From positions 49,103 through 86,248 of the forward strand of contig JAQTPK010000007.1 in the NCBI GenBank assembly GCA_028712885.1: a stretch of 37,146 nucleotides of DNA, written 5' to 3'. Positions within the stretch are counted from its first letter, which is position 1. Every line of letters starts with the position of its first letter. The DNA is from Syntrophales bacterium. Its GTDB lineage: Bacteria; Desulfobacterota; Syntrophia; Syntrophales; UBA4778. This document shows, piece after piece, positions 16,641 through 24,921 of this stretch. The position numbers were made by a program, and so were the translations under genes. The notes beneath the pieces are model-generated. The model saw nothing but the letters and a program-made list of their open reading frames with translations. It had not been told where the DNA came from and did no database searches.

Positions 16641-17132
16641 ATGGAGAATATAATAGCTCACGGAAGAATGGAATTCATCAGGAGCAAAAAGCCTGAAGGG
16701 TGCGTATTCTGCAAGAAATCGATCCGCGAGGAATGCCTTGTCCTGTTTGAAAACGAACAGGTATTCATCCTTGTCAACAAGTACCCGTACAATTCGGGTC
16801 ATCTCCTGATCGCGCCGCAGAGGCACATATCCGGCCTGGAAGAGCTCACTCCGGAAGAGAGCGCAGCCATGGTCGAATGCCTCCACATTTCCGTCCGAAT
16901 TCTTATAGAAGTCATGCATCCGGAAGGGTTCAACATAGGAATGAACGTGGGAAAAGTGGCCGGAGCCGGAGTGGCCGACCACATTCACCTGCATATAGTG
17001 CCGCGCTGGAACGGCGATACGAGTTTCATGACGTGCCTGGCCGATACGAGAGTTACGCCGGAAGATCCGGTAAAGACATATGAAGGGCTCAGACCCCATT
17101 TCGATGATCGATGCGGAGGCGCAAAGAAATGA
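16641..17132 (+). CDS. HIT-family nucleotide hydrolase/transferase
   Basis: The 163-residue protein has the histidine triad HIHLHIV (His114, His116, His118) and an N-terminal metal-type pair Cys21-x2-Cys24 (CVFCKK), as in Ap4A-phosphorylase-like HIT proteins. NKYPYNSGHLLIAP and the NVGKVAGAGVADH segment are typical of this branch. It likely cleaves a dinucleoside polyphosphate or a nucleotidyl-X substrate, releasing AMP or ADP. It starts seven bases after the phosphodiesterase stop. The GAAGGG upstream is close to the start (about three bases), so initiation may rely on coupling. Confidence 0.9.
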   Translation: MENIIAHGRMEFIRSKKPEGCVFCKKSIREECLVLFENEQVFILVNKYPYNSGHLLIAPQRHISGLEELTPEESAAMVECLHISVRILIEVMHPEGFNIGMNVGKVAGAGVADHIHLHIVPRWNGDTSFMTCLADTRVTPEDPVKTYEGLRPHFDDRCGGAKK

Positions 17133-17452
17133 AATTCTTTTCGATGATTTTCCTCATGGCGTTCCTGTTCCTCGCCGTCACGTTCTCCATGCAGAACACG
17201 GGGCCGGTTATTCTCCGCTATTACAATCTGCTTGACTTCCAGACACCCGTCTATCTCCTTGTCTTCATCGTTTTTTTTACCGGGGTCGTCTTTTCCGGAC
17301 TGGCCGGTCTGATCGAGCGATTCAAGCTTTCCCGCAACATCTCCAGGCTGAAAAAGGAGATAAAGGATCTCGAAGCGGAGCTCTTCGAAGTCCGGAAAGT
17401 GCAATTAACCGATCAGAATACCGCGCCGATACGGAATGAATACCTTTCCTGA
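17129..17452 (+). CDS. LapA-like membrane protein (DUF1049)
   Basis: The 107-residue protein has two hydrophobic helices (about 5-22 and 41-62) separated by TGPVILRYYNLLDFQTPVYL, the characteristic LapA/YciS pattern, followed by a coiled coil (SRLKKEIKDLEAELFEV, about 72-90). In E. coli LapA works with LapB in regulating lipopolysaccharide synthesis; no LapB is seen here. ATG 17129 overlaps the upstream stop (ATGA) and has GGAGG nine bases upstream. A start at 17111 would add six basic residues and is less likely. Confidence 0.85.
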   Translation: MKFFSMIFLMAFLFLAVTFSMQNTGPVILRYYNLLDFQTPVYLLVFIVFFTGVVFSGLAGLIERFKLSRNISRLKKEIKDLEAELFEVRKVQLTDQNTAPIRNEYLS

Positions 17453-17456
17453 AAAC

Positions 17457-17532
17457 GGTAATAGGTCATAGGTTACAGGTGATGGGTTTTTATAATCCAT
17501 TCCTGTAACCCATTACCCATCACCCATCGCCC
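17457..17532. repeat. Heptamer inverted array C7
   Basis: The left arm has four in-phase heptamers: GGTAATA, GGTCATA, and two more (17457-17484). The right arm has ACCCATT and ACCCATC twice in phase (17508-17528). It lies directly after the LapA-like gene, 42 bp before the Mut7-C gene. It uses the same word class as C9. Confidence 0.75.
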
Positions 17533-17573
17533 GTTCATCCTCCAATCATGAAATCATTCTAATTTGAATAAAA

Positions 17574-18047
17574 ATGAAATTCATGACTGACAGAACGCTG
17601 GGGAGACTGGCCCGGTGGCTCAGATTGCTTGGCCACGATACGGCCATGTACGAAGGGAAGGAAAAAAGCGGCCGGGATTTTCTGAACGCCGCGCTTCGGG
17701 AGAGGCGAATCGCGCTCAGCCGGAACCGCTCGCTGGCGAAAAGACAGTATCGCGGCGAGCTGAAGATCGTCAGGTCGGATCGCATTGAAGAACAGTTGCG
17801 CGAGATGGCTGAAGAATTCGGGCTGGGACCGTCGGCAGAGGGCATGTTTCAAATCTGCATGGTCTGCAACGAGAAGCTGCTCCCGGCGGACAGGCGCGAA
17901 GTGAAGGGGCTGATTCCGGATTATGTGGAGGAAACACAGGCGAGCTTCAGGAAGTGCCCCTGCTGCGGAAGAATATTCTGGCCCGGAACGCATCTGCAGC
18001 GGGCCGAAGCCTTTATGAAGCGGCACATTCCGAAGGATCGCCCTTGA
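17574..18047 (+). CDS. Mut7-C RNAse-domain protein with zinc ribbon
   Basis: The 157-residue protein matches Mut7-C: KFMTDRTLGRLARWLRLLGHDT at the N-terminus, then a zinc ribbon with Cys95-x2-Cys98 and Cys128/Cys131, ending FWPGTH. The family is a PIN-like nuclease domain named from nematode MUT-7. The usual second catalytic acid, in LTRDR, reads LSRNR here (Asn51), so nuclease activity may be reduced. No ribosome-binding site is visible before ATG 17574, although the conserved N-terminus fixes the start. Its 3' end overlaps convergent mogA by 35 bp. Confidence 0.88.
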   Translation: MKFMTDRTLGRLARWLRLLGHDTAMYEGKEKSGRDFLNAALRERRIALSRNRSLAKRQYRGELKIVRSDRIEEQLREMAEEFGLGPSAEGMFQICMVCNEKLLPADRREVKGLIPDYVEETQASFRKCPCCGRIFWPGTHLQRAEAFMKRHIPKDRP

Positions 18048-18504
18048 TCTTCAGGATCATGTGGGGAAGGGCCGGAAGGACGATGGAAAGCCCCTCTCTG
18101 GCGGCTTTGGGGCTTCCGGGGAGGTTCACGATCAGGGTGCAGCCGCGTATTCCCGCCGTCGCCCGGGAAATTAAAGAATAAGGGGTTATCTCGAGTCCCT
18201 TCATCCGCATCGCCTCGCCGATCCCGGGGACCTGTTTTTCTATCACCTCGAGCGTGGCGTCCGGCGTAATGTCGCGCGGCCCGACTCCCGTCCCTCCGGT
18301 GGTCACGACGAGGTCCAGACCCTTTTCATCCGCGTACTCCACGAGCTTCCGCCGGATTACGTCCTTCTCGTCAGGGACGATGTCGCGGCACACGACTTCC
18401 ATGGAAGAATCCTCCAGGAGCCGCGCGACTTCCAGGCCGCTCAGGTCCTCCCGGAGGCCCGCCGATCCCTTGTCGCTGACTGTGATGACGCCGGCACGGA
18501 TCAT
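18013..18504 (-). CDS. mogA: MogA/MoaB-family molybdopterin adenylyltransferase
   Basis: The 163-residue protein belongs to the MoCF-binding family, which adenylates molybdopterin before molybdenum insertion. It shows GVITVSDKGSAG at the N-terminus, TTGGTGVGPRDITPDAT (68 onward) with the conserved substrate-binding residues, and LPGSPKAA near residue 130. MogA and MoaB cannot be separated with certainty by eye. It starts 26 bp after the EF-G stop on the same strand, so it is probably cotranscribed. There are no other molybdenum genes in the window. Confidence 0.9.
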   Translation of the reverse strand: MIRAGVITVSDKGSAGLREDLSGLEVARLLEDSSMEVVCRDIVPDEKDVIRRKLVEYADEKGLDLVVTTGGTGVGPRDITPDATLEVIEKQVPGIGEAMRMKGLEITPYSLISRATAGIRGCTLIVNLPGSPKAAREGLSIVLPALPHMILKIKGDPSECAAS

Positions 18505-18530
18505 TTTGTCTCTGCTCTGGCCCCCGCCGC

Positions 18531-20612
18531 TCAGCCCTCTTTCTCCTTCTTTGCCGCCGCGATTATCTTCTCGGCGATGGAAGGGGGGACTTCCTCGTAG
18601 TTGGAATGCTTATAGGTGAACATCCCCCGGCCGCTGGTGATCGATCTCAGGTCGGGCGCATACGTGAGCACTTCCGCAAGCGGCACCTGGCCTTTGATGA
18701 TCTGGATGGAGCCTTTCGTTTCCATTCCGAGCACCCTGCCGCGGCGGCTGTTGAGGTCGCCGATGACGTCGCCCATGTATTCCTCGGGGATCTCTATGTC
18801 GATGTTCACGATCGGCTCGAGCAGGATGGGCTGGCACTCGAGAACGCCTTTTTTGAATCCCATCGACCCCGCGATCTTGAACGCCATTTCGGAGGAGTCC
18901 ACCGTGTGGAAGGAGCCGTAGACAAGCGAGACCTTCACATCAACCACCGGATAGCCGGCGACGACGCCTTCGTTCATCGCCTCGACAATGCCTTTCTCCA
19001 CGGCGGGAATGTACTGCTTGGGCACGACGCCGCCGACGATCTTGTCCTCGAACTCGAATCCGCTCCCGCGGGGCATGGGCTCTATTTCCAGAACGGCGTC
19101 GCCGTACTGGCCGCGTCCTCCGGACTGCTTCTTGTACTTGCCCTGCACCTTCGTCTTGCCCTTGATGGTCTCCTTATAGGGAACCTTCGGGGTGCTCAGG
19201 GTTACTTCTACGCCGAATTTCCTCTTCAGCCGCTCTACCGCAACCTCGATATGTACCTGCCCCATCCCGGAGAGGATGATCTCCTTCGTCTGCTCGTCGC
19301 GATGAACAGTGATGGACGGGTCTTCCTCGATCAGCCGGTTGAGGGAGGTCATGATTTTCTCTTCGTCCCCTTTCGCCTTCGGATGGACGGCGAAAGACAT
19401 GACCGGCGGAATGGGAGGAATCCGGTCGAACACGATCGGCTTTTTCTCGTCGCAGATGGTGTCTCCCGTCGTGGTCTCTTTAAGCTTGGCCACGGCGGCG
19501 ATGTCGCCGGCGATAAGGGAATCGGCGGGCTTCTGGTTCTTACCCTCCAGGAAGAAGAAGCTTCCGAAGCGCTCGTTGATTTTCTTTGTGGAGTTGTAGA
19601 AATTGAAATCCGAGGTTGCCGATCCGGAGAAGACGCGGAAGATCGTGAGCTTTCCCGCATACGGGTCGGCCAGGGTCTTGAAAACGTACGCCGAAAAGGG
19701 AGCGGACGTTTCGGGCTTTCTTTCCTCTTCCTTGTTTTTTCCGGGCACTGTTCCCTTGACGGCGCCCCGGTCGGGGGGCGACGGCAGCAGCTGTATGATC
19801 CAGTCGAGCAGGGGACGGATGCCGGTATTCTTCAGGGCGGCGCCGCAGGCGACCGGGACGAGATCCAGGGCGAGGATGCCTTTGCGAAAGCCGGTGCGCA
19901 GTTCATCGGGGCTCAGCTCGCCGCTTTCAAGGTACTTGTCCATCAGTTTCTCGTCCGTTTCGGCGATATCCTCGACCATGGCGTCGTGGAAAGTCTTGGC
20001 TTCATCCGCGAGGTCCGCCGGGATATCAGACGACTTGAATCCGCCCTTGGCGTCGTCAAAAATCAGGGCCTTCATGCTGAGGAGATCGACAATGCCCTTG
20101 AAGGATTCCTCGGCGCCGATCGGAATGCAGACAGGCGTGGCCTTTTTGCCGATCTTCTTCCGGACGCTCTCGACCGCCCCGGCGAAATCGGCCCGCTCGC
20201 GGTCCATCTTGTTGATAAAAATCATGCGGGGAAGCGAGAATTGATTGGAGTACTCCCATACCTTCTGGGTCTGGAATTCCACGCCGCTCACCGCGTCAAG
20301 AACGACAATAACACCGTCCATGACGCGCAGCGAGTTGATTGTGTCCGTGGCGAAATTCGCGTCTCCGGGCGTATCGATGAAATTGATCTTGTGTCTGTCC
20401 CACTCGACGAAATTGGTCGCGGCGCTGATGGATATGCGCCTTTTCTGCTCTTCCGGCTCGAAATCGAGGGATGAAGTGCCTTCGTCGACGCGCCCCAGGC
20501 GGTCGGTCTTTCCCGATACGAAGAGAAAGGATTCACAGAGCGACGTCTTGCCCGTGCCTCCGTGACCTACAATAGTGATATTCCTAATGGAATTAGGTTC
20601 GTATTTTGCCAT
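18531..20612 (-). CDS. Elongation factor G paralogue (EF-G2 type) with altered G1 and G3 motifs
   Basis: The 693-residue protein has all five EF-G domains. Its P-loop is GHGGTGKTS (16-24) instead of AH(I/V)DAGKTT. Its G3 reads DTPGDANF (80-87), so Asp84 replaces the histidine that activates water in EF-G and EF-Tu. G4 NKMD (134-137) is intact. The domain IV loop, SGGRGQYG, is conserved. This fits the second EF-G group (as in Thermus EF-G-2), whose cellular role is unsettled, not the main translocase, which should be encoded elsewhere. AAGGAG precedes the ATG. A TTGACT-17-TAAAAA promoter lies upstream. Confidence 0.93.
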   Translation of the reverse strand: MAKYEPNSIRNITIVGHGGTGKTSLCESFLFVSGKTDRLGRVDEGTSSLDFEPEEQKRRISISAATNFVEWDRHKINFIDTPGDANFATDTINSLRVMDGVIVVLDAVSGVEFQTQKVWEYSNQFSLPRMIFINKMDRERADFAGAVESVRKKIGKKATPVCIPIGAEESFKGIVDLLSMKALIFDDAKGGFKSSDIPADLADEAKTFHDAMVEDIAETDEKLMDKYLESGELSPDELRTGFRKGILALDLVPVACGAALKNTGIRPLLDWIIQLLPSPPDRGAVKGTVPGKNKEEERKPETSAPFSAYVFKTLADPYAGKLTIFRVFSGSATSDFNFYNSTKKINERFGSFFFLEGKNQKPADSLIAGDIAAVAKLKETTTGDTICDEKKPIVFDRIPPIPPVMSFAVHPKAKGDEEKIMTSLNRLIEEDPSITVHRDEQTKEIILSGMGQVHIEVAVERLKRKFGVEVTLSTPKVPYKETIKGKTKVQGKYKKQSGGRGQYGDAVLEIEPMPRGSGFEFEDKIVGGVVPKQYIPAVEKGIVEAMNEGVVAGYPVVDVKVSLVYGSFHTVDSSEMAFKIAGSMGFKKGVLECQPILLEPIVNIDIEIPEEYMGDVIGDLNSRRGRVLGMETKGSIQIIKGQVPLAEVLTYAPDLRSITSGRGMFTYKHSNYEEVPPSIAEKIIAAAKKEKEG

Positions 20613-20672
20613 CCGGATCTCCTTCGCCCTATTCCTCGGCTCATGTTCTTTAAGAGACTGTTAAAGCTGCAA

Positions 20673-20701
20673 TTTTTAGTTAATAGATGCCTCAAAGTCA
20701 A
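20673..20701 (-). promoter_or_regulatory. Sigma-70 promoter for the EF-G2-mogA operon
   Basis: On the minus strand, TTGACT (20696-20701) and TAAAAA (20673-20678) are 17 bp apart, nearly the same layout as the hom promoter. The leader would be about 54 nt. Confidence 0.55.
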
Positions 20702-20703
20702 GA

Positions 20704-20791
20704 CAATTTTGAATCCGGCAGCTCGCATACCCGTCCGGCTGGGGTCCGTTTTCAGCGGACGGGGTATGCGAGCGAATCTTGTTTGAGCATC
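20704..20791. repeat. Repeat family B, copy B2 (long hairpin core)
   Basis: This is an inverse-orientation copy of B1: flanks CAATTTTGAATCCGGCAGC and GCGAGCGAATC. The core forms a long hairpin, left arm 20721-20737 (GCTCGCATACCCGTCCG) against 20756-20773, with one bulged G. It sits exactly between the divergent promoters of EF-G2 and recG. Confidence 0.7.
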
Positions 20792-20818
20792 AATTTTCCA
20801 CGTCATCCGGGCGGGCTG

Positions 20819-20827
20819 TGATATAAT
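20819..20827 (+). promoter_or_regulatory. Extended -10 promoter for recG, probably giving a leaderless mRNA
   Basis: TGATATAAT is a perfect extended -10, identical to the one before lepA. The TATAAT box ends eight bases before ATG 20836, so the transcript would start within about two bases of the start codon. No ribosome-binding site is present. Confidence 0.6.
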
Positions 20828-20835
20828 CCGCGGCC

Positions 20836-23289
20836 ATGCCGGAGACAAAAGAAATACTGGGCAGGGTAGAGGAGGCGCTCCTCTTCGCGTCGCGGGAAGA
20901 TTGCCGCCATCTGGGCTCTGTCAGCGGCCTGGAGAAGATGGTCCTGAAGCAGATGGAAATCCTCAACCTGTCCGGGCATGATACAGGCGGCGGGTGGAAG
21001 AAAGCGATAATAAGGATCCGCAAGGCCGTCACCGGGTTCGATTCCCTTTCCGGGGCCGGCAAGGCGGCGGCCGTCATGGAGGCCGTGGCGCTGATCGGAG
21101 AGTTGAAGCGGCTTTGCGGGAAAACCGGCGGCGATCACGTCTGCGCCCAGGCGCCGGCGCCGGCCGGGGCGAAGGCCTCCGCAACAGTCCGGGACCCGGT
21201 TTCCGTACCGGCGACCGACCTGAACGGCGTGGGGAGCAGGACGGCGGAGCTTCTGCGGCGGAAGGGCGTCGAGACGGTCAGGGACGTACTTTTCTTCCTT
21301 CCCATCCGGTACGAGGATCGCAGGATATTGAAGACCGTCGCCGAAGCGGAACCGGGCCGCCGGGAAACCGTACTCGGGAGCATCGCCTCGGCCGGAATCC
21401 GCTGGTACGGACGCAGGAAGGTCTTCGAGGCCGTCATCGAGGATCAATCGGGAGGGATCGTCACGGCGAAATGGTTTCAGGGCAGGGCAGCCTACCTCCA
21501 GAAACTCCTTTCCCCGGGGGCAAAGATTATTCTGACAGGCGAGATAAAGGGGAACAGGCTGCTCAAGGAGACGCTCCATCCCGATTTCGAGATACTGGAC
21601 GGGGACGAAAACGATCTTCTGCATTTCCGCAGGATCGTCCCGGTTTATTCCGCGACGGAAGGCCTGCACCAGAAATGGATGCGGAGGATAGCGAAACAGG
21701 CGGTCGAAAAGTACGCAGATCTTGTCCCGAGCCCCATTCCGGATCACGTGTGCCGGAGGCATCGCCTGCCCTCCATGGGCGAGAGCATCCGGAGGGTCCA
21801 TTTTCCCGGGGACGAAGAGGATTTCTCATCCGTCATCCGAATGAAGACGGACGTCTTCCGGCGCCTCGCTTTCGACGAGCTGTTTTTCTTCGAGCTGGCG
21901 ATGGCGCTCAGGAAGAGCGGGAACGCCGGCGAAAAGGGGACAGCATTTGCCCCGCAGCGCGAGCTGATCGGCAGGTTCCGGCGCGTTCTCGATTTCCCGC
22001 TGACGGCGGCCCAGGATAAAGCCATGGCGGAAATATTCGAAGACATGGCTCTGCCGCGGCCGATGAACCGCCTGCTCCAGGGAGACGTCGGGTGCGGGAA
22101 GACAGTCGTCGCCATGGCGGCCGTGCTGACCGCCTGCGGGAACGGATTTCAGGCGGCGGTAATGGCTCCCACCGAAATCCTGGCCGAACAGCATTTCTCC
22201 CAGATAAGGCGGTGGGCGGAAGCCCTCGATCTCCCGTCCGTACTGCTGACCGGGAGCATGCCGGCCGGGAGCCGGAAAGAGTCCCTGGAAAAAATAGAGG
22301 CCGGAGCGGCCGCGGTAATTGTCGGCACGCACAGCCTGATTCAGGAGACGGTTAATTTCCGCAGGCTCGGGCTGGCGGTAATAGATGAGCAGCACAGGTT
22401 CGGCGTCGTGCAGAGAGGGCATCTGCGCGAAAAGGCGATTTCTCCGGACATGCTTTTTATGACCGCGACTCCCATTCCCAGGACGCTCGCCCTCACCGCA
22501 TACGGCGACCTGGACATTTCCGTGATAGACGAGCTGCCCCCTTCGAGAATACCGGTCAGCACAAAGATCGCAAGGGAGAAAGACCGCGGCCGCGTTTACG
22601 AAGCGGTGAAGAGGGAAGTGGAAAAGGGAAACAGGGTTTTTATCGTCTATCCCCTCGTCGAAGAGTCGGATGCACTCGACCTGAAAGATGCGACGGGGAT
22701 GGCGGACAATTTGCGCGAGAAGGTCTTCCCCCGGTTCCGCGTGGGCCTGGTCCATGGGAAAATGAGAGCCGAAGCGCGGCAGAAGGAGATCGAAGCGTTC
22801 CGGTGCGGAAAGACGGACATTCTCGTGGCGACAACAGTGGTCGAGGTCGGGGTAGACGTTCCGGAAGCTTCACTGATGATCATCGAGCATGCGGATCGTT
22901 TCGGGCTCTCTCAGCTTCACCAGCTGCGGGGGAGAGTCGGCAGGAGCGGCCTGCCGGCTACCTGCATCCTGATGACCGGCTGCACCCCTTCCGAGATAGC
23001 GGCGCGGCGCCTCCGCAAGATGGAGGAAACCAATGACGGCTTCCGCATCGCGGAGGAGGATCTCGCCATCCGGGGTCCGGGGCAATTCATGGGGACGCGC
23101 CAATCGGGGTTCCCCGATTTCCGGATCGCCTGCATATTCAGGGATTATGCCCTGCTGGATGCCGCAAGGCGGGAGGCCTTCATGATCATCGGGGAAGATC
23201 CTCTTCTTGAAAAGGCCGGGCATCGGCGCCTGCGGGATGCTCTTTTCCTCCGATGGGGTGACCGGCTGCGGCACCTGGATGCCGGATAG
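20836..23289 (+). CDS. recG: ATP-dependent DNA helicase RecG, long form
   Basis: RecG remodels stalled replication forks and branched DNA. The 817-residue protein is longer than the E. coli enzyme (693) because of an N-terminal extension of about 130 residues of mixed helices and an Ala/Pro linker, before the wedge domain that begins DLNGVGSRTAELLRRKGVETVRDVLFFLP. Helicase motifs: GDVGCGKT (416-423), DEQHRFG (517-523), TATPIPRTLALTAYGD, and the C-terminal TRG-type region with LRGRVGRS. Such extensions are known in other bacteria. The gene is monocistronic, divergent from EF-G2 across repeat B2, and appears to be translated from a leaderless message. Confidence 0.96.
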   Translation: MPETKEILGRVEEALLFASREDCRHLGSVSGLEKMVLKQMEILNLSGHDTGGGWKKAIIRIRKAVTGFDSLSGAGKAAAVMEAVALIGELKRLCGKTGGDHVCAQAPAPAGAKASATVRDPVSVPATDLNGVGSRTAELLRRKGVETVRDVLFFLPIRYEDRRILKTVAEAEPGRRETVLGSIASAGIRWYGRRKVFEAVIEDQSGGIVTAKWFQGRAAYLQKLLSPGAKIILTGEIKGNRLLKETLHPDFEILDGDENDLLHFRRIVPVYSATEGLHQKWMRRIAKQAVEKYADLVPSPIPDHVCRRHRLPSMGESIRRVHFPGDEEDFSSVIRMKTDVFRRLAFDELFFFELAMALRKSGNAGEKGTAFAPQRELIGRFRRVLDFPLTAAQDKAMAEIFEDMALPRPMNRLLQGDVGCGKTVVAMAAVLTACGNGFQAAVMAPTEILAEQHFSQIRRWAEALDLPSVLLTGSMPAGSRKESLEKIEAGAAAVIVGTHSLIQETVNFRRLGLAVIDEQHRFGVVQRGHLREKAISPDMLFMTATPIPRTLALTAYGDLDISVIDELPPSRIPVSTKIAREKDRGRVYEAVKREVEKGNRVFIVYPLVEESDALDLKDATGMADNLREKVFPRFRVGLVHGKMRAEARQKEIEAFRCGKTDILVATTVVEVGVDVPEASLMIIEHADRFGLSQLHQLRGRVGRSGLPATCILMTGCTPSEIAARRLRKMEETNDGFRIAEEDLAIRGPGQFMGTRQSGFPDFRIACIFRDYALLDAARREAFMIIGEDPLLEKAGHRRLRDALFLRWGDRLRHLDAG

Positions 23290-23291
23290 TG

Positions 23292-23326
23292 GCGAAGATG
23301 CGAGGATGCGAGGATGCGAAGATAGG
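23292..23326. repeat. Octamer tandem repeat after recG
   Basis: GCGAAGAT, GCGAGGAT, GCGAGGAT, GCGAAGAT occur in tandem, starting two bases after the recG stop. Unlike the nearby arrays the unit is 8 nt, and no facing arm is seen. Confidence 0.6.
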
Positions 23327-23333
23327 AAATTAA

Positions 23334-23484
23334 ATTCCAAATCCCAGGCACCAGGCTCCAGACAATATCGAAATCCCAAATTCGTATTTCCAAAGTCCTC
23401 AATAGAAAACGATTCCGGGTGTTTGGAATTTGGATATTGGTATTTGGGATTTCCTTGGTATTTGGTGCCTGGGATTTGGGATTT
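23334..23484. repeat. Heptamer inverted array C8
   Basis: The right arm has TTTGGAA, TTTGGAT, ATTGGTA and TTTGGGA in phase (23422-23449), then three more after an 11-bp break. The left arm carries TCCCAAA-type heptamers. The strongest pairing is a perfect 15-bp inverted repeat, AAATCCCAGGCACCA (23339-23353) against 23463-23477. Confidence 0.75.
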
Positions 23485-23520
23485 ATTATCAGTCCTTACA
23501 CCACGCTTGGTTAAATTCCT

Positions 23521-23549
23521 TTGACATTTCCGGGACTTTGTAATAAAAA
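23521..23549 (+). promoter_or_regulatory. Sigma-70 promoter for the hom operon
   Basis: A consensus TTGACA (23521-23526) is followed after 17 bp by TAAAAA (23544-23549). The leader would be about 52 nt. It explains why the in-frame TTG at 23521 is not a translation start. Confidence 0.65.
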
Positions 23550-23607
23550 TTTCCGTTCCGGATTTTGCCGGGAAGGGGAAACGATTTCTGCGGAAGGAAA
23601 GAACGTC

Positions 23608-24921
23608 ATGAAAGAGATCGTTGTGGGCCTGATCGGTTTCGGCACCATCGGCAGCGGCGTAATTAAACTTCTCCAGGAAAACAGGGAGCAGCTCGAGAGG
23701 CGTCTGGGGGCGGGAATCCGCTTCAAGAAGATTTCGGATCTGGACATAACGACGCCGCGGGTCGTTTCCGTCGACCGGAACATGCTGACAAAAAGCGCGG
23801 CGGATATTATCCATGACCCGGAGATATCGATAATCGTCGAGCTTGTGGGCGGTTATGAGCCCGCCAGGACATTCATTCTGGATTCAATGCGCCGGAAAAA
23901 GCACGTCGTCACGGCAAACAAGGCGCTCCTGGCCACTTACGGCGACGAGATATTCGAGGCGGCGGAAAGGGAAGGCGTCAACATCGGTTTCGAGGCGAGC
24001 GTCGGCGGCACCATCCCCATCATCAAGACCCTTAAAGAGAGCCTGGTGGCGAACAGGATAAAAGCCATCTTCGGCATCATGAACGGGACGTCGAATTACA
24101 TTCTGACCAGGATGACCGACGAAGGGAAGCCGTTCGAGGAGGTCCTGAAAGAGGCCCAGCGGCTCGGATTTGCCGAGGCCGACCCCACGTTCGATATTGA
24201 GGGGATAGATACGGCCCACAAGCTGGCGATCACCCTTGCCCTCTCTTACCGGAGGAAAGTAAAGCTGGAAGAGATATATCGCGAAGGGATTTCGGGCATC
24301 TCGCAGATGGATATCGAATTCGCGAAAGAGCTGGGCTACCGGATCAAGCTCCTGGCCATCGCCGTGCAGAAGGAGAACGCGATCGAGGCGCGCATCCATC
24401 CGACGATGATCCCGTTCGGCCGCCTCCTTGCCAACGTCAACGGGAATTACAATGCATTCCATGTCGTCGGGGACGCCTCGGACTCCATCTTCCTCTACGG
24501 CCAGGGTGCGGGAATGATGCCCACGGCCAGCGCCGTCATGAGCGACATAATAGACATCGGCAGGGATATTCTCAAGGGCATTTCCAGAAGGGTGCCTTCC
24601 CGCGCGCACCGGGAGAACCAGATCGAAAGCATCGACCTGCTGCCGATGGACGAGGTCTTCACCCGCTATTATTTCCGCTTCTCCGCGGTCGACCGGCCCG
24701 GCGTCCTTTCCAAGATCGCAGGAGTCCTCGGGGAAAACGACATCAGCATCGCGAGCGTCATCCAGAAGGGAAGGAAATTCGACGGCGCGGTTCCGGTGGT
24801 CATGACGACCCACGAATCCAAAGAGGCGAACGTGAGAAAGGCCCTCGCGTTGATCGACCGGTTAGATATAGTGCGCGGAAACACCGTCCGGATACGCATC
24901 GAGGAAGAAATATCGCAATGA
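23608..24921 (+). CDS. hom: Homoserine dehydrogenase with ACT domain
   Basis: The enzyme reduces aspartate semialdehyde to homoserine with NAD(P)H, feeding threonine and methionine. From ATG 23608 it has 437 residues: a Rossmann fold (GLIGFGTIGSGV, 7-18), the catalytic core GGTIPIIKTLKE with NGTSNYILTRM, and a C-terminal ACT domain (about 361-437, DRPGVLSKIAGVLGEN) for feedback control, probably by threonine. AAGGA lies about nine bases upstream. It leads a likely eight-gene operon and overlaps the next gene by 4 bp (ATGA). Confidence 0.96.
   Translation: MKEIVVGLIGFGTIGSGVIKLLQENREQLERRLGAGIRFKKISDLDITTPRVVSVDRNMLTKSAADIIHDPEISIIVELVGGYEPARTFILDSMRRKKHVVTANKALLATYGDEIFEAAEREGVNIGFEASVGGTIPIIKTLKESLVANRIKAIFGIMNGTSNYILTRMTDEGKPFEEVLKEAQRLGFAEADPTFDIEGIDTAHKLAITLALSYRRKVKLEEIYREGISGISQMDIEFAKELGYRIKLLAIAVQKENAIEARIHPTMIPFGRLLANVNGNYNAFHVVGDASDSIFLYGQGAGMMPTASAVMSDIIDIGRDILKGISRRVPSRAHRENQIESIDLLPMDEVFTRYYFRFSAVDRPGVLSKIAGVLGENDISIASVIQKGRKFDGAVPVVMTTHESKEANVRKALALIDRLDIVRGNTVRIRIEEEISQ

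Noticed and set aside
17457-17532. CRISPR or telomere-like repeat reading of the GGGTAAT/ACCCATC words
   Set aside because: The units are 7 nt and degenerate, with no spacers and no cas genes, and both orientations face each other within 80 bp; neither a CRISPR nor a telomere fits.
18606-20474. 622-codon open frame on the plus strand opposite the EF-G paralogue
   Set aside because: The minus strand encodes a full EF-G. The plus frame has no domain pattern and no ribosome-binding site.
23521-23607. N-terminal extension of Hom to TTG 23521
   Set aside because: These bases are the -35 and -10 of the promoter; the conserved protein begins at ATG 23608.
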